This document shows positions 8,452-17,250 of a stretch of DNA of 64,000 nt, in pieces (the stretch's first letter is position 1; each line of letters begins with the position of its first letter). Position numbers and translations under genes: made by a program. The notes beneath the pieces are model-generated. The model ran no database searches, was not told the DNA's origin, and saw only the letters and a list, made by a program, of their open reading frames with translations. Source of the DNA: Sphingomonas sp. PP-CE-1A-559 (lineage in GTDB: Bacteria; Pseudomonadota; Alphaproteobacteria; Sphingomonadales; Sphingomonadaceae); assembly GCF_004340965.1 (NCBI RefSeq), contig NZ_SLYA01000006.1, positions 51,967 to 115,966 on the forward strand. Direction: 5' to 3'.

Positions 8452-10866
8452 ATGGAACCACATGTACGCCGCACCGTCCGCTACGAGGATTTCGTCCAGC
8501 CCCGCCGTCGCTGGCCCTGGGTCCTGGGCGTCGTGATGCTGCTCGCGCTCGCCGCCGGGATCGCCGCCCTCTGGTTCGGGGGCGACCATCAGGCGCACGC
8601 CGCGCCGCCCGCTTTGTCGCAGGCCGGTGGCCCGGTCGCGTCCGAGGCCTATCAGTGGAAGCACGTCGCGATCGGCGGCGGTGGCATGATCTCCGGCCTG
8701 TCGAGCGATGCGTCGGGCAAGACCTTCGTCGCGCGTACCGACGTTTATGGTGCGTATATCTGGGACGCGTCGGCGAACCGCTGGAGCCAACTCGTTACCG
8801 CGGCGTCGATGCCCGACAGCATCCGCACGCAGAACGGCGCTGCCGCCGGTGCGTACGAGATCGTCGTCGCCCCCTCGCGCGCGCAACGCCTCTACATGGC
8901 GCTGCAGGGCCGGGTCTATCGCTCCGACGATACCGGCAGGCACTGGGTCCAGCCCAATGCCGGCAACCCCTTCCCGATGGTGTGGGACGCGAACAGCGAG
9001 TTCCGCCTGCACGGCCCGTTCATGGCGGTCGATCCGACCAATCCGGACATCGTCCTGCTCGGCACCCCCGCGACCGGGCTGTGGCGCTCGACCGATGGCG
9101 GCGCGCAGTGGGCCCATGTCGGCTCGGTCCCGGTCAGCAAGGATCGCAAGCCCGATGCCGGCGCGCAGACACCCGGCACGATGCTGTGGTTCGAACGACC
9201 CGCCGGCGGTAAGCCGACCGGGCGGCTGTTCGCGCTCGCATCGGGTGCGGGCATGTTCGTGTCCAACGATGCAGGCGCGACGTTCCGCCCGCTTCCGGCA
9301 GTCGGGTCGCAGCCAATGACGCTCCAGCGCGGTACGTTCGATCGTCGCGGCACGTTCTTCGGCGTCGATGATCTGACCAAGTCGATCTGGTCGTACCGCG
9401 ACGGTCGCTGGCGCGATCTCACCGCAGACCTCGGCCTGACCGTGCGCGAATATGCCGCGGTCGTCGCCAATCCGCGGGCCGACCAGGTCATCGTCGTCGA
9501 TCGCGGCGGGCAGGGCTATGCCAGCGCCGACGGCGGCGCGACCTGGAACAGCGTATCGCACAGCGCGAAGGCCGGGGAGGGCGATCCCCCCTGGCTGCGC
9601 GTCGCCAACGCACCCTTCTTCACGACCGCGGACATGATGTTCGACCCCGTCGTGCAGAACCGGGTCTGGGTCGCGGCGGGCATGGGGGTGTTCTACGCCG
9701 ACGTACCGCCCGGCACGGGCGCGCTCGACTGGGTCAGCCAGACTCGCGGGATCGAGGAACTCGTCGCCAACGACGTGATCCAGCCGACCGGTGGCTCGCC
9801 GATCTTTGCCGGCTGGGATTTCGGTATCCACGTGAAGGACGATCTCAACGCCTATTCGACCACGTTCGGCCCCGGCGAGCGTGCCTTGATGACCGTCCCG
9901 CAGCTCGACTGGACCCCGGCCAGGCCCGGCTTCGTCGTCAGCAACGCGTCCGACGCACGGATGGGCTGCTGTTCGGAAGACGGCAATGCGGTGATGGCAG
10001 GCACCAGCACAGACGGCGGCCGCAACTGGGCCAAGTTCCCGACGCTGCCGACGCCGCCCGGCACCAAGGATGACGATCCCTGGCGGATGTCGTTCGGGAC
10101 GATCGCGGTCTCGTCCGGCGATCCGCAGAACATCATCTGGGCACCCGCGTTCAACCGCCAGCCATATTACACCAAGGATGGCGGCCGCAGCTGGACCCCG
10201 GTCCGCCTGCCCGGCGCGAGCGGCGATACCCCCGGATCGTTCCAGGCGCAGTGGATGCAGCGCAAGACGCTGACCGCAGACAAGGCCGCCCCTGGCACCT
10301 TCTACCTCTATCATAGCGGCAGTGGTGCGAACGCCGGTCTCCAGGGCCTATGGCGGACGACCGATGGCGGCGTGGGCTGGGACAAGGTCTTCGACGGCGA
10401 GCTCGCACCGTCGAGCGAACTCGCGGCAAAGCTCCGGTCGGTGCCTGGCCACCCGGGCAACCTGTTCTTCACTTCCGCCTTCGAGCACACCAGCGACACC
10501 GGCCTGCGTCGCAGCATCGACGGCGGCAAGACCTGGCAAACCGTCGCCGGTGTCACCCGCGTCGACGACATCGCGTTCGGCAAGGCGGCCAAGGGCAAGA
10601 TCTATCCGACTTTGTTCCTGTCGGGGCGGGTCGCCGGCGAATACGGCATCTGGCGCTCGGTCGACGACGCCGCGAGCTGGCAGCAGCTCACCGACTTCCC
10701 GGTCGGTACGCTCGATCAGGTCAGCGTGGTCGGCGCCGATCCCGACGTCTTCGGCCGCGTGTATCTCGGCTATGTCGGCTCGAGCTGGATATGGGGCGAG
10801 CCTGCTCCGTGCAAACCCGCCGCCTATCGTCCGCTCGCGGACCGGCAATGCTCGTCGGTTCGCTAA
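8452..10866 (+). CDS. Membrane-anchored GH74-like double beta-propeller
   Basis: An 804-residue protein with a short cytoplasmic head, one membrane span (about residues 19-43) and a large periplasmic part. The part after the span starts with VAIGGGGMISG and then RTDVYGAYIWD, closely following the N-terminal signature of GH74 endo-glucanases (xyloglucanases), whose Asp in RTD is the proposed catalytic base. At about residue 454, GWDFGIHVKDD resembles the segment bearing the second catalytic Asp. At least eight Asp-box repeats are visible (for example STDGGAQW, SADGGATW, STDGGRNW, TKDGGRSW, SIDGGKTW), fitting two seven-bladed propellers. ATG 8452 is chosen for its GGGAG ribosome site; ATG 8407 overlaps the GT26 stop and is an alternative. 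Probable role: trimming or releasing a beta-glucan-backbone EPS. Confidence 0.75.
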   Translation: MEPHVRRTVRYEDFVQPRRRWPWVLGVVMLLALAAGIAALWFGGDHQAHAAPPALSQAGGPVASEAYQWKHVAIGGGGMISGLSSDASGKTFVARTDVYGAYIWDASANRWSQLVTAASMPDSIRTQNGAAAGAYEIVVAPSRAQRLYMALQGRVYRSDDTGRHWVQPNAGNPFPMVWDANSEFRLHGPFMAVDPTNPDIVLLGTPATGLWRSTDGGAQWAHVGSVPVSKDRKPDAGAQTPGTMLWFERPAGGKPTGRLFALASGAGMFVSNDAGATFRPLPAVGSQPMTLQRGTFDRRGTFFGVDDLTKSIWSYRDGRWRDLTADLGLTVREYAAVVANPRADQVIVVDRGGQGYASADGGATWNSVSHSAKAGEGDPPWLRVANAPFFTTADMMFDPVVQNRVWVAAGMGVFYADVPPGTGALDWVSQTRGIEELVANDVIQPTGGSPIFAGWDFGIHVKDDLNAYSTTFGPGERALMTVPQLDWTPARPGFVVSNASDARMGCCSEDGNAVMAGTSTDGGRNWAKFPTLPTPPGTKDDDPWRMSFGTIAVSSGDPQNIIWAPAFNRQPYYTKDGGRSWTPVRLPGASGDTPGSFQAQWMQRKTLTADKAAPGTFYLYHSGSGANAGLQGLWRTTDGGVGWDKVFDGELAPSSELAAKLRSVPGHPGNLFFTSAFEHTSDTGLRRSIDGGKTWQTVAGVTRVDDIAFGKAAKGKIYPTLFLSGRVAGEYGIWRSVDDAASWQQLTDFPVGTLDQVSVVGADPDVFGRVYLGYVGSSWIWGEPAPCKPAAYRPLADRQCSSVR

Positions 10867-10899
10867 CGGATAGCTCCGCAGGCATGGGAGCGGTTCAGG

Positions 10900-10934
10900 C
10901 GGACTGATGCTACCCGCCCGCTAGCGTCAGTCCG
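10900..10934. terminator. Hairpin between convergent genes
   Basis: Arms 10900-10911 and 10923-10934 pair over 12 bases with one G-T wobble and an 11-base loop. It lies just past the GH74-like stop and includes the stop codon of the convergent Rap1a-like gene. There is no clear T-run, so this is a probable rather than certain factor-independent terminator. Confidence 0.5.
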
Positions 10935-11274
10935 AGATCGTAGCCGGCGCTACCTTCCGTTTGCACGGGAACGCGCGCTGCAGCGCGTCGCGCACCACGA
11001 ACGACGGTGCGCCGGTCGCCTTCTTGCCCCGCGTCCGCAGATATTTGCGCGCGGTCGCCATGACCTCGATGTTGGAGGAGCGCGTCGGCGACGGGCAGAT
11101 CTGGCGGGCCAGCGACAGCGTGTCGAACGCCGCCAGGATGTAGCCGGTGCAGAATGTCGGCGCGGGGTCGTTGTCCTTGCCGCGACACTGTTCGACGAGC
11201 TGATCGGTGGTGAGCGCGCTCACGACGACCGGTCGGTCTGCCGCGGCAGCAAGCAGGGCAAGCGCCAATATCAT
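10927..11274 (-). CDS. Secreted Rap1a/Tai-type immunity-like protein
   Basis: A 115-residue protein with an N-terminal hydrophobic leader (MILALALLAAAA), then TTDQLVEQC, FCTGYILAAFD, an ICPSP segment, a KYLRTRGK helix and a terminal ALQRAFPC. This order of cysteines and the C-x-GY-x-x-G-x-D and AFPC blocks match the Rap1a/Tai domain, first described for periplasmic immunity proteins against type VI secreted amidases. No cognate toxin is seen nearby, so a role in the envelope linked to EPS may be more likely here. A GAGGG ribosome site lies 8 bases before the ATG. It is convergent with the GH74-like gene. A related gene lies at 26032-26487. Confidence 0.72.
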   Translation of the reverse strand: MILALALLAAAADRPVVVSALTTDQLVEQCRGKDNDPAPTFCTGYILAAFDTLSLARQICPSPTRSSNIEVMATARKYLRTRGKKATGAPSFVVRDALQRAFPCKRKVAPATISD

Positions 11275-11362
11275 CGTCTTCGTCCCTCTCGACGTCGCCC
11301 GGACCGGGATCCGCCACTGTTCCTGTGTATCGGCAAAGGCACGCTGGCCAGCCTGGATAGGC

Positions 11363-12178
11363 CTACTCGCTCGCCACGCTATTCAGATACGGCAGCAGGC
11401 GCACGCGGGGGAACACCTCGTCGAGCGACTTGGTATCGGGCAGGATATAGACCACGCCGCCTTTGCGCTGCAGCAGCGGGCGAAGCTTCTTCGTGTAGAA
11501 ACTGGTGCCGACATTGATGCAGCCGAAGCTGATCCGGTTGTCGTCCGGCGTCGGAGACAGCAGCCGTTCGACGCGATGCTCCGACTTGTGCGTGGTGATC
11601 ACCGCATGCAGCGCCACCGAATTCGTATAGTCCACCCAGAGCACTCGCTGGCGCCCCAGCGCCTTGCCGAATTTCGCGACGAACCTGCCCGCGGGCGTCG
11701 TCCGTTCGGCCGGACCGATCTCCGCGAGGTTCTTCGCGCCCACGCCGGGCGTCGAATCATCGCCTATGCCGACGCCGAGCAGGACAGGCGTCTGCCCCTG
11801 ATAGTCGCCCTTGGCATTGAACAGGAACAACGTCGCCGTCGGCTTGTCGATGACGACATAGGGCAGCGTCTCATTGTCGTGGGCGGCCGTCACCCATGCG
11901 ATCATGCGGCTCGCCGCTTCCGATCGCATGGGTTCCGGGTCCTGGGTCACGTCCTCGGCCGGAACGGCTTTCGGACGTGGTTTCGCCACGACCTTGCGAT
12001 CGCGCGCGTGCGACGCGGCCTTGCGGTCGGTCGCGTGCGACGGGGGGGGCGTGGCGAAACCCGGTTGCGCTGCAAGCACTGCGATCATGAGCGCCGCGGC
12101 TATGCCCGTACGCGAGGCGATACGGCACGGCCCGTCTACGGCGGCGGTCCTGTTCAGCAGATTTGTCCCTTCAGGCAA
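11363..12178 (-). CDS. L,D-transpeptidase (YkuD family)
   Basis: A protein of up to 271 residues with a hydrophobic N-terminal leader ending near PGFA, a basic Lys/Arg/Ala linker, then a YkuD domain. The active-site region contains HAVITTHKSEHRVERL followed by RISFGCINV, the expected His and catalytic Cys (S-x-GC-x-N/R). Such enzymes make 3-3 peptidoglycan crosslinks or attach proteins to peptidoglycan in the periplasm. No ATG fits a full leader; the start used is TTG at 12178, and the ATG 30 codons later would leave a poor signal sequence. It stands alone between the Rap1a-like gene and a small lipoprotein gene. Confidence 0.82.
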   Translation of the reverse strand: MPEGTNLLNRTAAVDGPCRIASRTGIAAALMIAVLAAQPGFATPPPSHATDRKAASHARDRKVVAKPRPKAVPAEDVTQDPEPMRSEAASRMIAWVTAAHDNETLPYVVIDKPTATLFLFNAKGDYQGQTPVLLGVGIGDDSTPGVGAKNLAEIGPAERTTPAGRFVAKFGKALGRQRVLWVDYTNSVALHAVITTHKSEHRVERLLSPTPDDNRISFGCINVGTSFYTKKLRPLLQRKGGVVYILPDTKSLDEVFPRVRLLPYLNSVASE

Positions 12179-12199
12179 CCGGAGTGCGCGATGCTGCGC

Positions 12200-12499
12200 T
12201 TAGCCGCGTGGCTTGCGCTGCCGCTGTTGCATCTGCTGCTCCATGCCATCGACGCGACCGTTGATCTGGTCGATCCGCTGACCGTTCTGCTGCGCCTGAC
12301 CGGCAGCAGCCTGAGCCTGTGCCAACGCCTGGCCGGACGTGCCCTCGACGGTGCGCAGACGCCCGTCCATGCCGTCGATGCGGGTGTTCACGGTAGCGAT
12401 CTGCTCCCGGACGAAGCCCTTCGTGGCGCAACCGCCAAGACCCGTGGCGCCGACCAGAATCAGCGCGACCGTGGTAAATTTAGGAAGATTGGAACGCAT
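12200..12499 (-). CDS. Small coiled-coil lipoprotein
   Basis: A 99-residue protein with a signal sequence ending in LGGC (Cys at about residue 24), the lipobox cut by signal peptidase II. The rest is rich in Gln and Ala with heptad-like spacing (TRIDGMDGRLRTVEG, then QRIDQINGRVDGMEQQ), predicting a trimeric or dimeric coiled coil, and it ends in a basic tail. The architecture is like Lpp or YgaU-type envelope spacers; no enzyme motif is present. The ATG at 12499 is preceded by AGAGGTGAG. It is close upstream of the L,D-transpeptidase, which in other bacteria can attach Lpp-like proteins to peptidoglycan. A functional pairing is possible but unproven. Confidence 0.7.
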   Translation of the reverse strand: MRSNLPKFTTVALILVGATGLGGCATKGFVREQIATVNTRIDGMDGRLRTVEGTSGQALAQAQAAAGQAQQNGQRIDQINGRVDGMEQQMQQRQRKPRG

Positions 12500-12928
12500 A
12501 TACTCACCTCTCCGAACGTGGATCGCATCTTCCATCCCACGCCAGCGGCACACGACAATCGATTTTAGTCGAGACGTGCGGCTTATACGTCGGGAACCAG
12601 ACGCCGGGCTTCGCCGATATGCGCGTAGTTTGACTCGTATTGCGGTGTTCGAAGGCTCGCCAATTCGCGATAAGTTGAGCGTTCTCAAGGCGATGATTGG
12701 ACTGGCGGCGCATCACGACTGAGTTCGGTAGGCTGCGCAGCCCATAGTCTTCCTCGCTACGCGGCGCGTAATCGCGTGAATGTTCGTGAGGGACGAATTC
12801 AGACAGTTCGCTGGAATGCGATCGGACCTGCATGTCGCGGTCGTGAACGCTGCGTCAGCATTTTGTCGGCAAACTTATCGACAGCGAACCGATGAGCCGC
12901 CTGTAGCGGTGGTAGCTCCGTGCTCGAA
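12500..12928. other. Non-coding gap upstream of the small lipoprotein gene
   Basis: About 430 bases without a convincing gene. The short frames present have arginine/serine-rich shadow composition and no ribosome site. The part next to 12499 should hold the lipoprotein promoter on the minus strand. The other end contains the terminator hairpin of the kinase operon. Confidence 0.5.
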
Positions 12929-12968
12929 CGCCGTTGGTGAAGCCCGGCAATCGCCTTCACCAACGGCG
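12929..12968 (-). terminator. Perfect 14-bp hairpin after the kinase gene
   Basis: Arms 12929-12942 and 12955-12968 are perfect 14-base complements with a 12-base loop, starting 8 bases after the stop of the minus-strand tyrosine kinase gene. No long T-run follows, but stem strength and position make it the probable end of the pssD-pssE-wza-barrel-kinase operon. Confidence 0.65.
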
Positions 12969-12976
12969 CGATGCCA

Positions 12977-15097
12977 TTATGCTTCCTGGTAATATTCCGA
13001 ATATTGCTTCGAATAATAATAATACGACCCGACTGCCTGCGAGCTGGTGTCGACCATCGTGAACATCGACCCGACCAGGTTGGCGCCATCCGACTTCAGC
13101 CATGCGGCGGCCGAGGTGACGGCGTGCTTCGGCGTGTTGTTCCAGCGGATCACGAGTGCGACCGCATCGGCCAGGGCCGCGAGGAAGCGACCATCCGCCA
13201 GACCGACGAGCGGCGGCAGATCGAGGATGATCGTGTCGTAGCGCTCGGACAGCTGTTCGAGGATCTTCGGCATCAGGTCGTTGCCGAACAGATTCTCGGA
13301 CGAGAAGAATGGCTTGTGAATGATGATCTGGTCGAGATTCTGCAACCCGCTCGGCTCGATCGCCTCGTCGAGCGTCACGTCGCCGTGAAGCAGTTCGACC
13401 AGGCCGACCCCGTCGGCCTTGGTCTGCGTGATCATCCGCAACTGCGCACGCCGGACGTCCGCGTCGACGATGATCGTCCTGTCGCCGTTCATCGCCATCA
13501 CGCGCGCCAGTGCCAGCGCGGTGGTGGTCTTGCCCTCGCCCGGCAGGGCCGAGGTAAGCGCGATGATCTTCGGCCGAGGCTGGCCGCGGACGCCGAGCAG
13601 CGAGGCGCGGGCATTGCGCAACGCCTCGGAATATTGCGACGTCGGCTTGTCGACCACGATGTCGGCAGGGTGATCCTGGCGGATATTTGGGATCGCCGCG
13701 ATCAACGGTACGCCCAACTCGCTTTCGACTTCGTCGATGCTGCGCATGCCGGTGACCAGCATTTCCTGCGTCACGATGACCGCGATGCCGACACCGAACC
13801 CGGCGATGAGCGACAACAGGAACAGCAGCGGGCGGTTCGGCCAGCTGGGCGACTGTGGCGGCTCGGCATTGTCGATGATCTGCGCCTGCGCGATCGAGTT
13901 CTGCGCGGCCTGACGTGATTCGAGCGCCATCTGCGACATTTTCTCATACGCGTCGTGCTTGCCGTCGGCGTCGCGCTGGAGGCTGGCGGCGATGACCGAG
14001 GCACGGGCGTTGCCGGCCTGCTTCTGTTCGAGTTGGGTCATCGACTGGCGCAGGCTGGCAGCCCGTGCGTCGGCAGCGCCTGCATCGGCGTCGAGCGATC
14101 GCACGACGCGACCCATTTCCTTGCTCAGTTCGGCGTCGATGCCGGCAACCTGGTCGCGAACCTTGATGAAATCTGGGTGGCGTTCGCCGTAGCGCCCACG
14201 GACGTCTTCGAGCGTTTGCGACAAGGATGCGCGCTTGCTCCGCAGATCCTGGATGGTCGCCGACTGGCGGACATCGGAGATCGAGTCGAGCGCGCCGCGG
14301 CGGACCTGCTGTTTAGCCGACTGTTCCTTCGACCGCGCTTCGGCGGCAAAGGATTCGGCCGACGCCAGCTGCAATGACAGCGGTGCGACCTGCTGGTCGA
14401 CGATCGTTCCGGTCTGGTTCGAGGCACCACGGACGATGCCGGCCTGTGCCTGGTACTGCGCGACTTTCTCGTCAGCGACGCGGATTTCGGCCGCCAGTTC
14501 ATCCATGCGCTTCTGGTACCAGGTGGTCTGGCGTTCGGCGGTGCCGATCTTGTTGCCCACCTTGGTATCGAGATAGCCGGTCGCGAATGCATTGGCGATG
14601 CGCGCGGCCTTGTCAGCGGACTCCGAATTGAAGCGGATCGCCATGATATAGGTCAGGCGGTCGCGCGCGACGTCGAGGTGGCTGTTGACCGACCGCGCGA
14701 CGACGTCGAGCTTGGCGGCGGGCGACAATGCAGGCTTGCCTTCGGGGGGCGGGCCACCACTGAATTCCGGATCGTTGAGCAGGTTGAGCCGCTTGACGAC
14801 GACGCGCGCCAGGTCGAGCGAGCGGATCACCGACACCTCGGTCTCGATCGCCTCACTGGCGAGCTGCGCCTGCGCATCGTTGGCGGTGCGCGCCAGCGGG
14901 TTGCGGCTTGGATCGATCTGGATGCGGGTCACGCCCTGATAGACCGGCGTGATCCGCAGCGTCAGGATGATGCCGATCGCGGCGACCACCGCGGTGATAC
15001 CCAGGAGGATCAGGATACGCCGGCGGATGACGTCGCGCACCGTGCGGATCACGTCGCTCAACCGGGTCTCGGGCTCTGCCGCGTTCACGACCTTCAT
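12977..15097 (-). CDS. Wzc/GumC-type EPS co-polymerase with tyrosine autokinase
   Basis: A 706-residue bacterial tyrosine kinase fused to a chain-length regulator. Membrane spans at about 28-48 and 423-445 enclose a periplasmic Wzz domain with long coiled coils (residues 190-400). The cytoplasmic domain has Walker A ALPGEGKTTT (about 517-526), Walker A' IIVDADVRR (542-550), Walker B IILDLPP (623-629) and a C-terminal cluster of seven tyrosines between residues 692 and 703, the usual autophosphorylation tail. Such proteins control polymer length and gate export through Wza. It is the last gene of its operon, 64 bases after the beta-barrel gene. A second, clearly different kinase is at 23757-25988. 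Confidence 0.92.
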   Translation of the reverse strand: MKVVNAAEPETRLSDVIRTVRDVIRRRILILLGITAVVAAIGIILTLRITPVYQGVTRIQIDPSRNPLARTANDAQAQLASEAIETEVSVIRSLDLARVVVKRLNLLNDPEFSGGPPPEGKPALSPAAKLDVVARSVNSHLDVARDRLTYIMAIRFNSESADKAARIANAFATGYLDTKVGNKIGTAERQTTWYQKRMDELAAEIRVADEKVAQYQAQAGIVRGASNQTGTIVDQQVAPLSLQLASAESFAAEARSKEQSAKQQVRRGALDSISDVRQSATIQDLRSKRASLSQTLEDVRGRYGERHPDFIKVRDQVAGIDAELSKEMGRVVRSLDADAGAADARAASLRQSMTQLEQKQAGNARASVIAASLQRDADGKHDAYEKMSQMALESRQAAQNSIAQAQIIDNAEPPQSPSWPNRPLLFLLSLIAGFGVGIAVIVTQEMLVTGMRSIDEVESELGVPLIAAIPNIRQDHPADIVVDKPTSQYSEALRNARASLLGVRGQPRPKIIALTSALPGEGKTTTALALARVMAMNGDRTIIVDADVRRAQLRMITQTKADGVGLVELLHGDVTLDEAIEPSGLQNLDQIIIHKPFFSSENLFGNDLMPKILEQLSERYDTIILDLPPLVGLADGRFLAALADAVALVIRWNNTPKHAVTSAAAWLKSDGANLVGSMFTMVDTSSQAVGSYYYYSKQYSEYYQEA

Positions 15098-15161
15098 GTC
15101 AGGATTTTCCTAAGTATCTGGCGGACAGGCCGTTGTTCTTCAGTTGAGACATGGTTGCGTC

Positions 15162-16517
15162 CTATCGTCTGATACGGATCGAGAAACGTGCACGCAACTC
15201 GTCAAAAGGATTGCCGAGGCCGATGCCGCTCGGTTTGTTGGATCCGTAGCCGATGTTCGCATCGAGACCGAGCCATCGCGTGATCTGGTAGCGGCTGCCG
15301 ACTTCCGCGCGATAGACTTGCGTGGAACTCGACCGCTCCGGATACTCGCGCTTGCTGACTTCGCCGCCGACCGTGACGATCAGATTGTACAGAAGTTCGT
15401 GATCGACCGTGACTCGAATTCGGTTGTCCCAGGAACTACCCGCGTTGGACAAGTCGACGTCGATCAACCGGCGTTGCAGGAGAATACCGACCGTCGTCAG
15501 TTCGCTGGGAAACCAGTCCGCCCGTGCTTCGACCGACAGGCCGCTCGTCGTACGATAGGTTTGGCTCGCGTCGAACTTGCGATAACTATAGCCGATACCG
15601 ACGGTGCCGCGCGCGACGCCGGCGATATCGAAATTCGATCCGAACACGCCGCGATAGCCGTTCGAATCGCGGTTGGGTTTGCCGAACGCCTGCGCGAGCC
15701 CGTAGTTGTTCCGATCGGCCTCGAGCCGCGCGTAGAGCGACAGGCTGGGGCTGAAACCGAGTTCATAGGTGCCGGTGCCGGCATAGGTGACGCGATCGCG
15801 ATACCGCTGGTCACGGATCAACCCGTCGGCAAAACGCACCGAACTGAATTCGTACGAGGTGCGATCGATCGTCCCGATCACGCGCGACCGGCCGGAATCG
15901 TACGACGTCCGGGTTCCCAGGAACGTTCGCAGATACCGCGACGGCTCGATCAGATTCGCGACGACGTCGGCGGAGAACGGCGACTCGTACGTCCGGTCTG
16001 CCTGTGCGTCGAGCCGCACCGTCAGGTCGCGCGTCACGTCGACGCGACCGCTGCCCTGGACGTTCCACGCATCCTGGTTGCGGATGGTCTGCTTGGCGAA
16101 ACGCCGGATGTCCGCGGCGCCGGTAAGGCGCAACTGATGCACCGACCAGTCGGACGCCACGTTCACATACGGTTCGAACGACGTGTAGACGTCGGATTTC
16201 TTGTTCGTGTTGTCGTTAAAGATGTTGTCGCTGTAACCGATCGACGTGTTCAGCTGCGGGTTTACGATGAAACTGCCGAGCCGGACGCCCAGCGCGTCAT
16301 ATTCGGGCCGGCCACGTTCGACGACACCGACATTGTGACCACGATCATAGTCGTCACCGCTGGTTGTCGCCGGCGGCAGCAACAGGCTGCTTGTCTGCGC
16401 GGCAGCAACGGCGGGGGTAAGCGCGGACGCTGCGATCAATGTACGGTGAAGCCACAATGCTGCGGTCCGGTGCCTCGACGCGGCGCGCGTCTGCGTGATG
16501 CTGCGTACCCCCGTCAT
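15162..16517 (-). CDS. Outer-membrane beta-barrel protein of EPS export operon
   Basis: A 451-residue protein with a signal sequence (about residues 25-42, ending AVAAAQ) and then alternating aromatic/polar strands typical of an outer-membrane barrel; it ends in RARFSIRIRR. The segment SFIVNPQLNTSIGYSDNIF is characteristic of the putative beta-barrel porin 2 (BBP2_2) family found in EPS loci. It lies between the short Wza-like lipoprotein and the Wzc-like kinase. Because that Wza lacks room for the helical outer-membrane pore domain, this barrel may form the actual pore. ATG 16517 is chosen; a TTG 12 codons upstream also fits. Confidence 0.8.
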   Translation of the reverse strand: MTGVRSITQTRAASRHRTAALWLHRTLIAASALTPAVAAAQTSSLLLPPATTSGDDYDRGHNVGVVERGRPEYDALGVRLGSFIVNPQLNTSIGYSDNIFNDNTNKKSDVYTSFEPYVNVASDWSVHQLRLTGAADIRRFAKQTIRNQDAWNVQGSGRVDVTRDLTVRLDAQADRTYESPFSADVVANLIEPSRYLRTFLGTRTSYDSGRSRVIGTIDRTSYEFSSVRFADGLIRDQRYRDRVTYAGTGTYELGFSPSLSLYARLEADRNNYGLAQAFGKPNRDSNGYRGVFGSNFDIAGVARGTVGIGYSYRKFDASQTYRTTSGLSVEARADWFPSELTTVGILLQRRLIDVDLSNAGSSWDNRIRVTVDHELLYNLIVTVGGEVSKREYPERSSSTQVYRAEVGSRYQITRWLGLDANIGYGSNKPSGIGLGNPFDELRARFSIRIRR

Positions 16518-16594
16518 ATCGTCCGCGTCCCAGGTCCGGCTCGTCGAAAACAAGCGATAGCGTATCGACCGGCCTGACCGGATCGTGCTCGGTA

Positions 16595-17182
16595 TCAGAA
16601 AAACCGCTCCGTCAGGCGGATCGTGTCGCCCGGATAGATCCGCAGGTTGGGCGTCAGGACATATTCCTGCTCATATTGATCGCCGAACCGACGGATGCGG
16701 ACGGTCGCCTTGCGCGCGCGGGGCGTATAGCCCTGTGCCGTGGCGATCGCATTCAAAGCGGTCAGCCCGCTCAGATAGGGATATTGGCCGGGCGAGCGGA
16801 CTTCGCCGAGGATGAAGAACGGGCGGTAGGTCGCCACTTCCATGTTCACGCGGGGGTCGCGCAGATAGCCATCGGACAGGCGTGCCTGCACCTCCTGCGT
16901 GACGCGCTCGATCGGCTTGCCCGCGACCTGCACGTTGCCGATCAGCGGCAGCGAGATCTCGCCGTCGCTGCTGACCGAGAAATCGCCGCTCAATTGCGGT
17001 TCATTGTAAACAATGACGCGAATCTTGTCGCCAGCGCCTAGTTTGTAGATGTCGTCGCTCGCTGCGCCCTCGGCATAGCGTTCACCGCTCGAAATAGGGG
17101 GCGGGCCGGATTTCGAACATCCGGCAAGCGCAAAGGCGGCTAGCAAGACAAAAGCCGCTCTATTTTTCACGCAAACCCCCAT
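16595..17182 (-). CDS. Short Wza/GumB-type polysaccharide export lipoprotein
   Basis: A 195-residue lipoprotein with lipobox LAGC and a polysaccharide-export (Poly_export) domain starting YKLGAGDKIRVIVY, including VSSDGEISLPLIGNV. A single SLBB-like domain follows (FFILGEVRSPGQYPY). The protein ends directly after it and lacks the C-terminal amphipathic helix that forms the Wza outer-membrane pore. GumB of xanthan synthesis has a similar short form. GTG at 17170, preceded by a G-run, is an alternative start and gives an equally good signal peptide. Expected in the outer membrane or periplasm, working with the downstream barrel and kinase. Confidence 0.88.
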   Translation of the reverse strand: MGVCVKNRAAFVLLAAFALAGCSKSGPPPISSGERYAEGAASDDIYKLGAGDKIRVIVYNEPQLSGDFSVSSDGEISLPLIGNVQVAGKPIERVTQEVQARLSDGYLRDPRVNMEVATYRPFFILGEVRSPGQYPYLSGLTALNAIATAQGYTPRARKATVRIRRFGDQYEQEYVLTPNLRIYPGDTIRLTERFF

Positions 17183-17250
17183 TTACACTGTCAGTTCTTG
17201 GCTAACATGCCGATACTAAAGCATCAAGGTAATTTGTTGCATCGCGGTAT

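Noticed and set aside
10927..11274. Type VI secretion toxin-immunity pair
   Set aside because: Although the protein looks like Rap1a immunity proteins, no amidase effector or type VI gene lies nearby.
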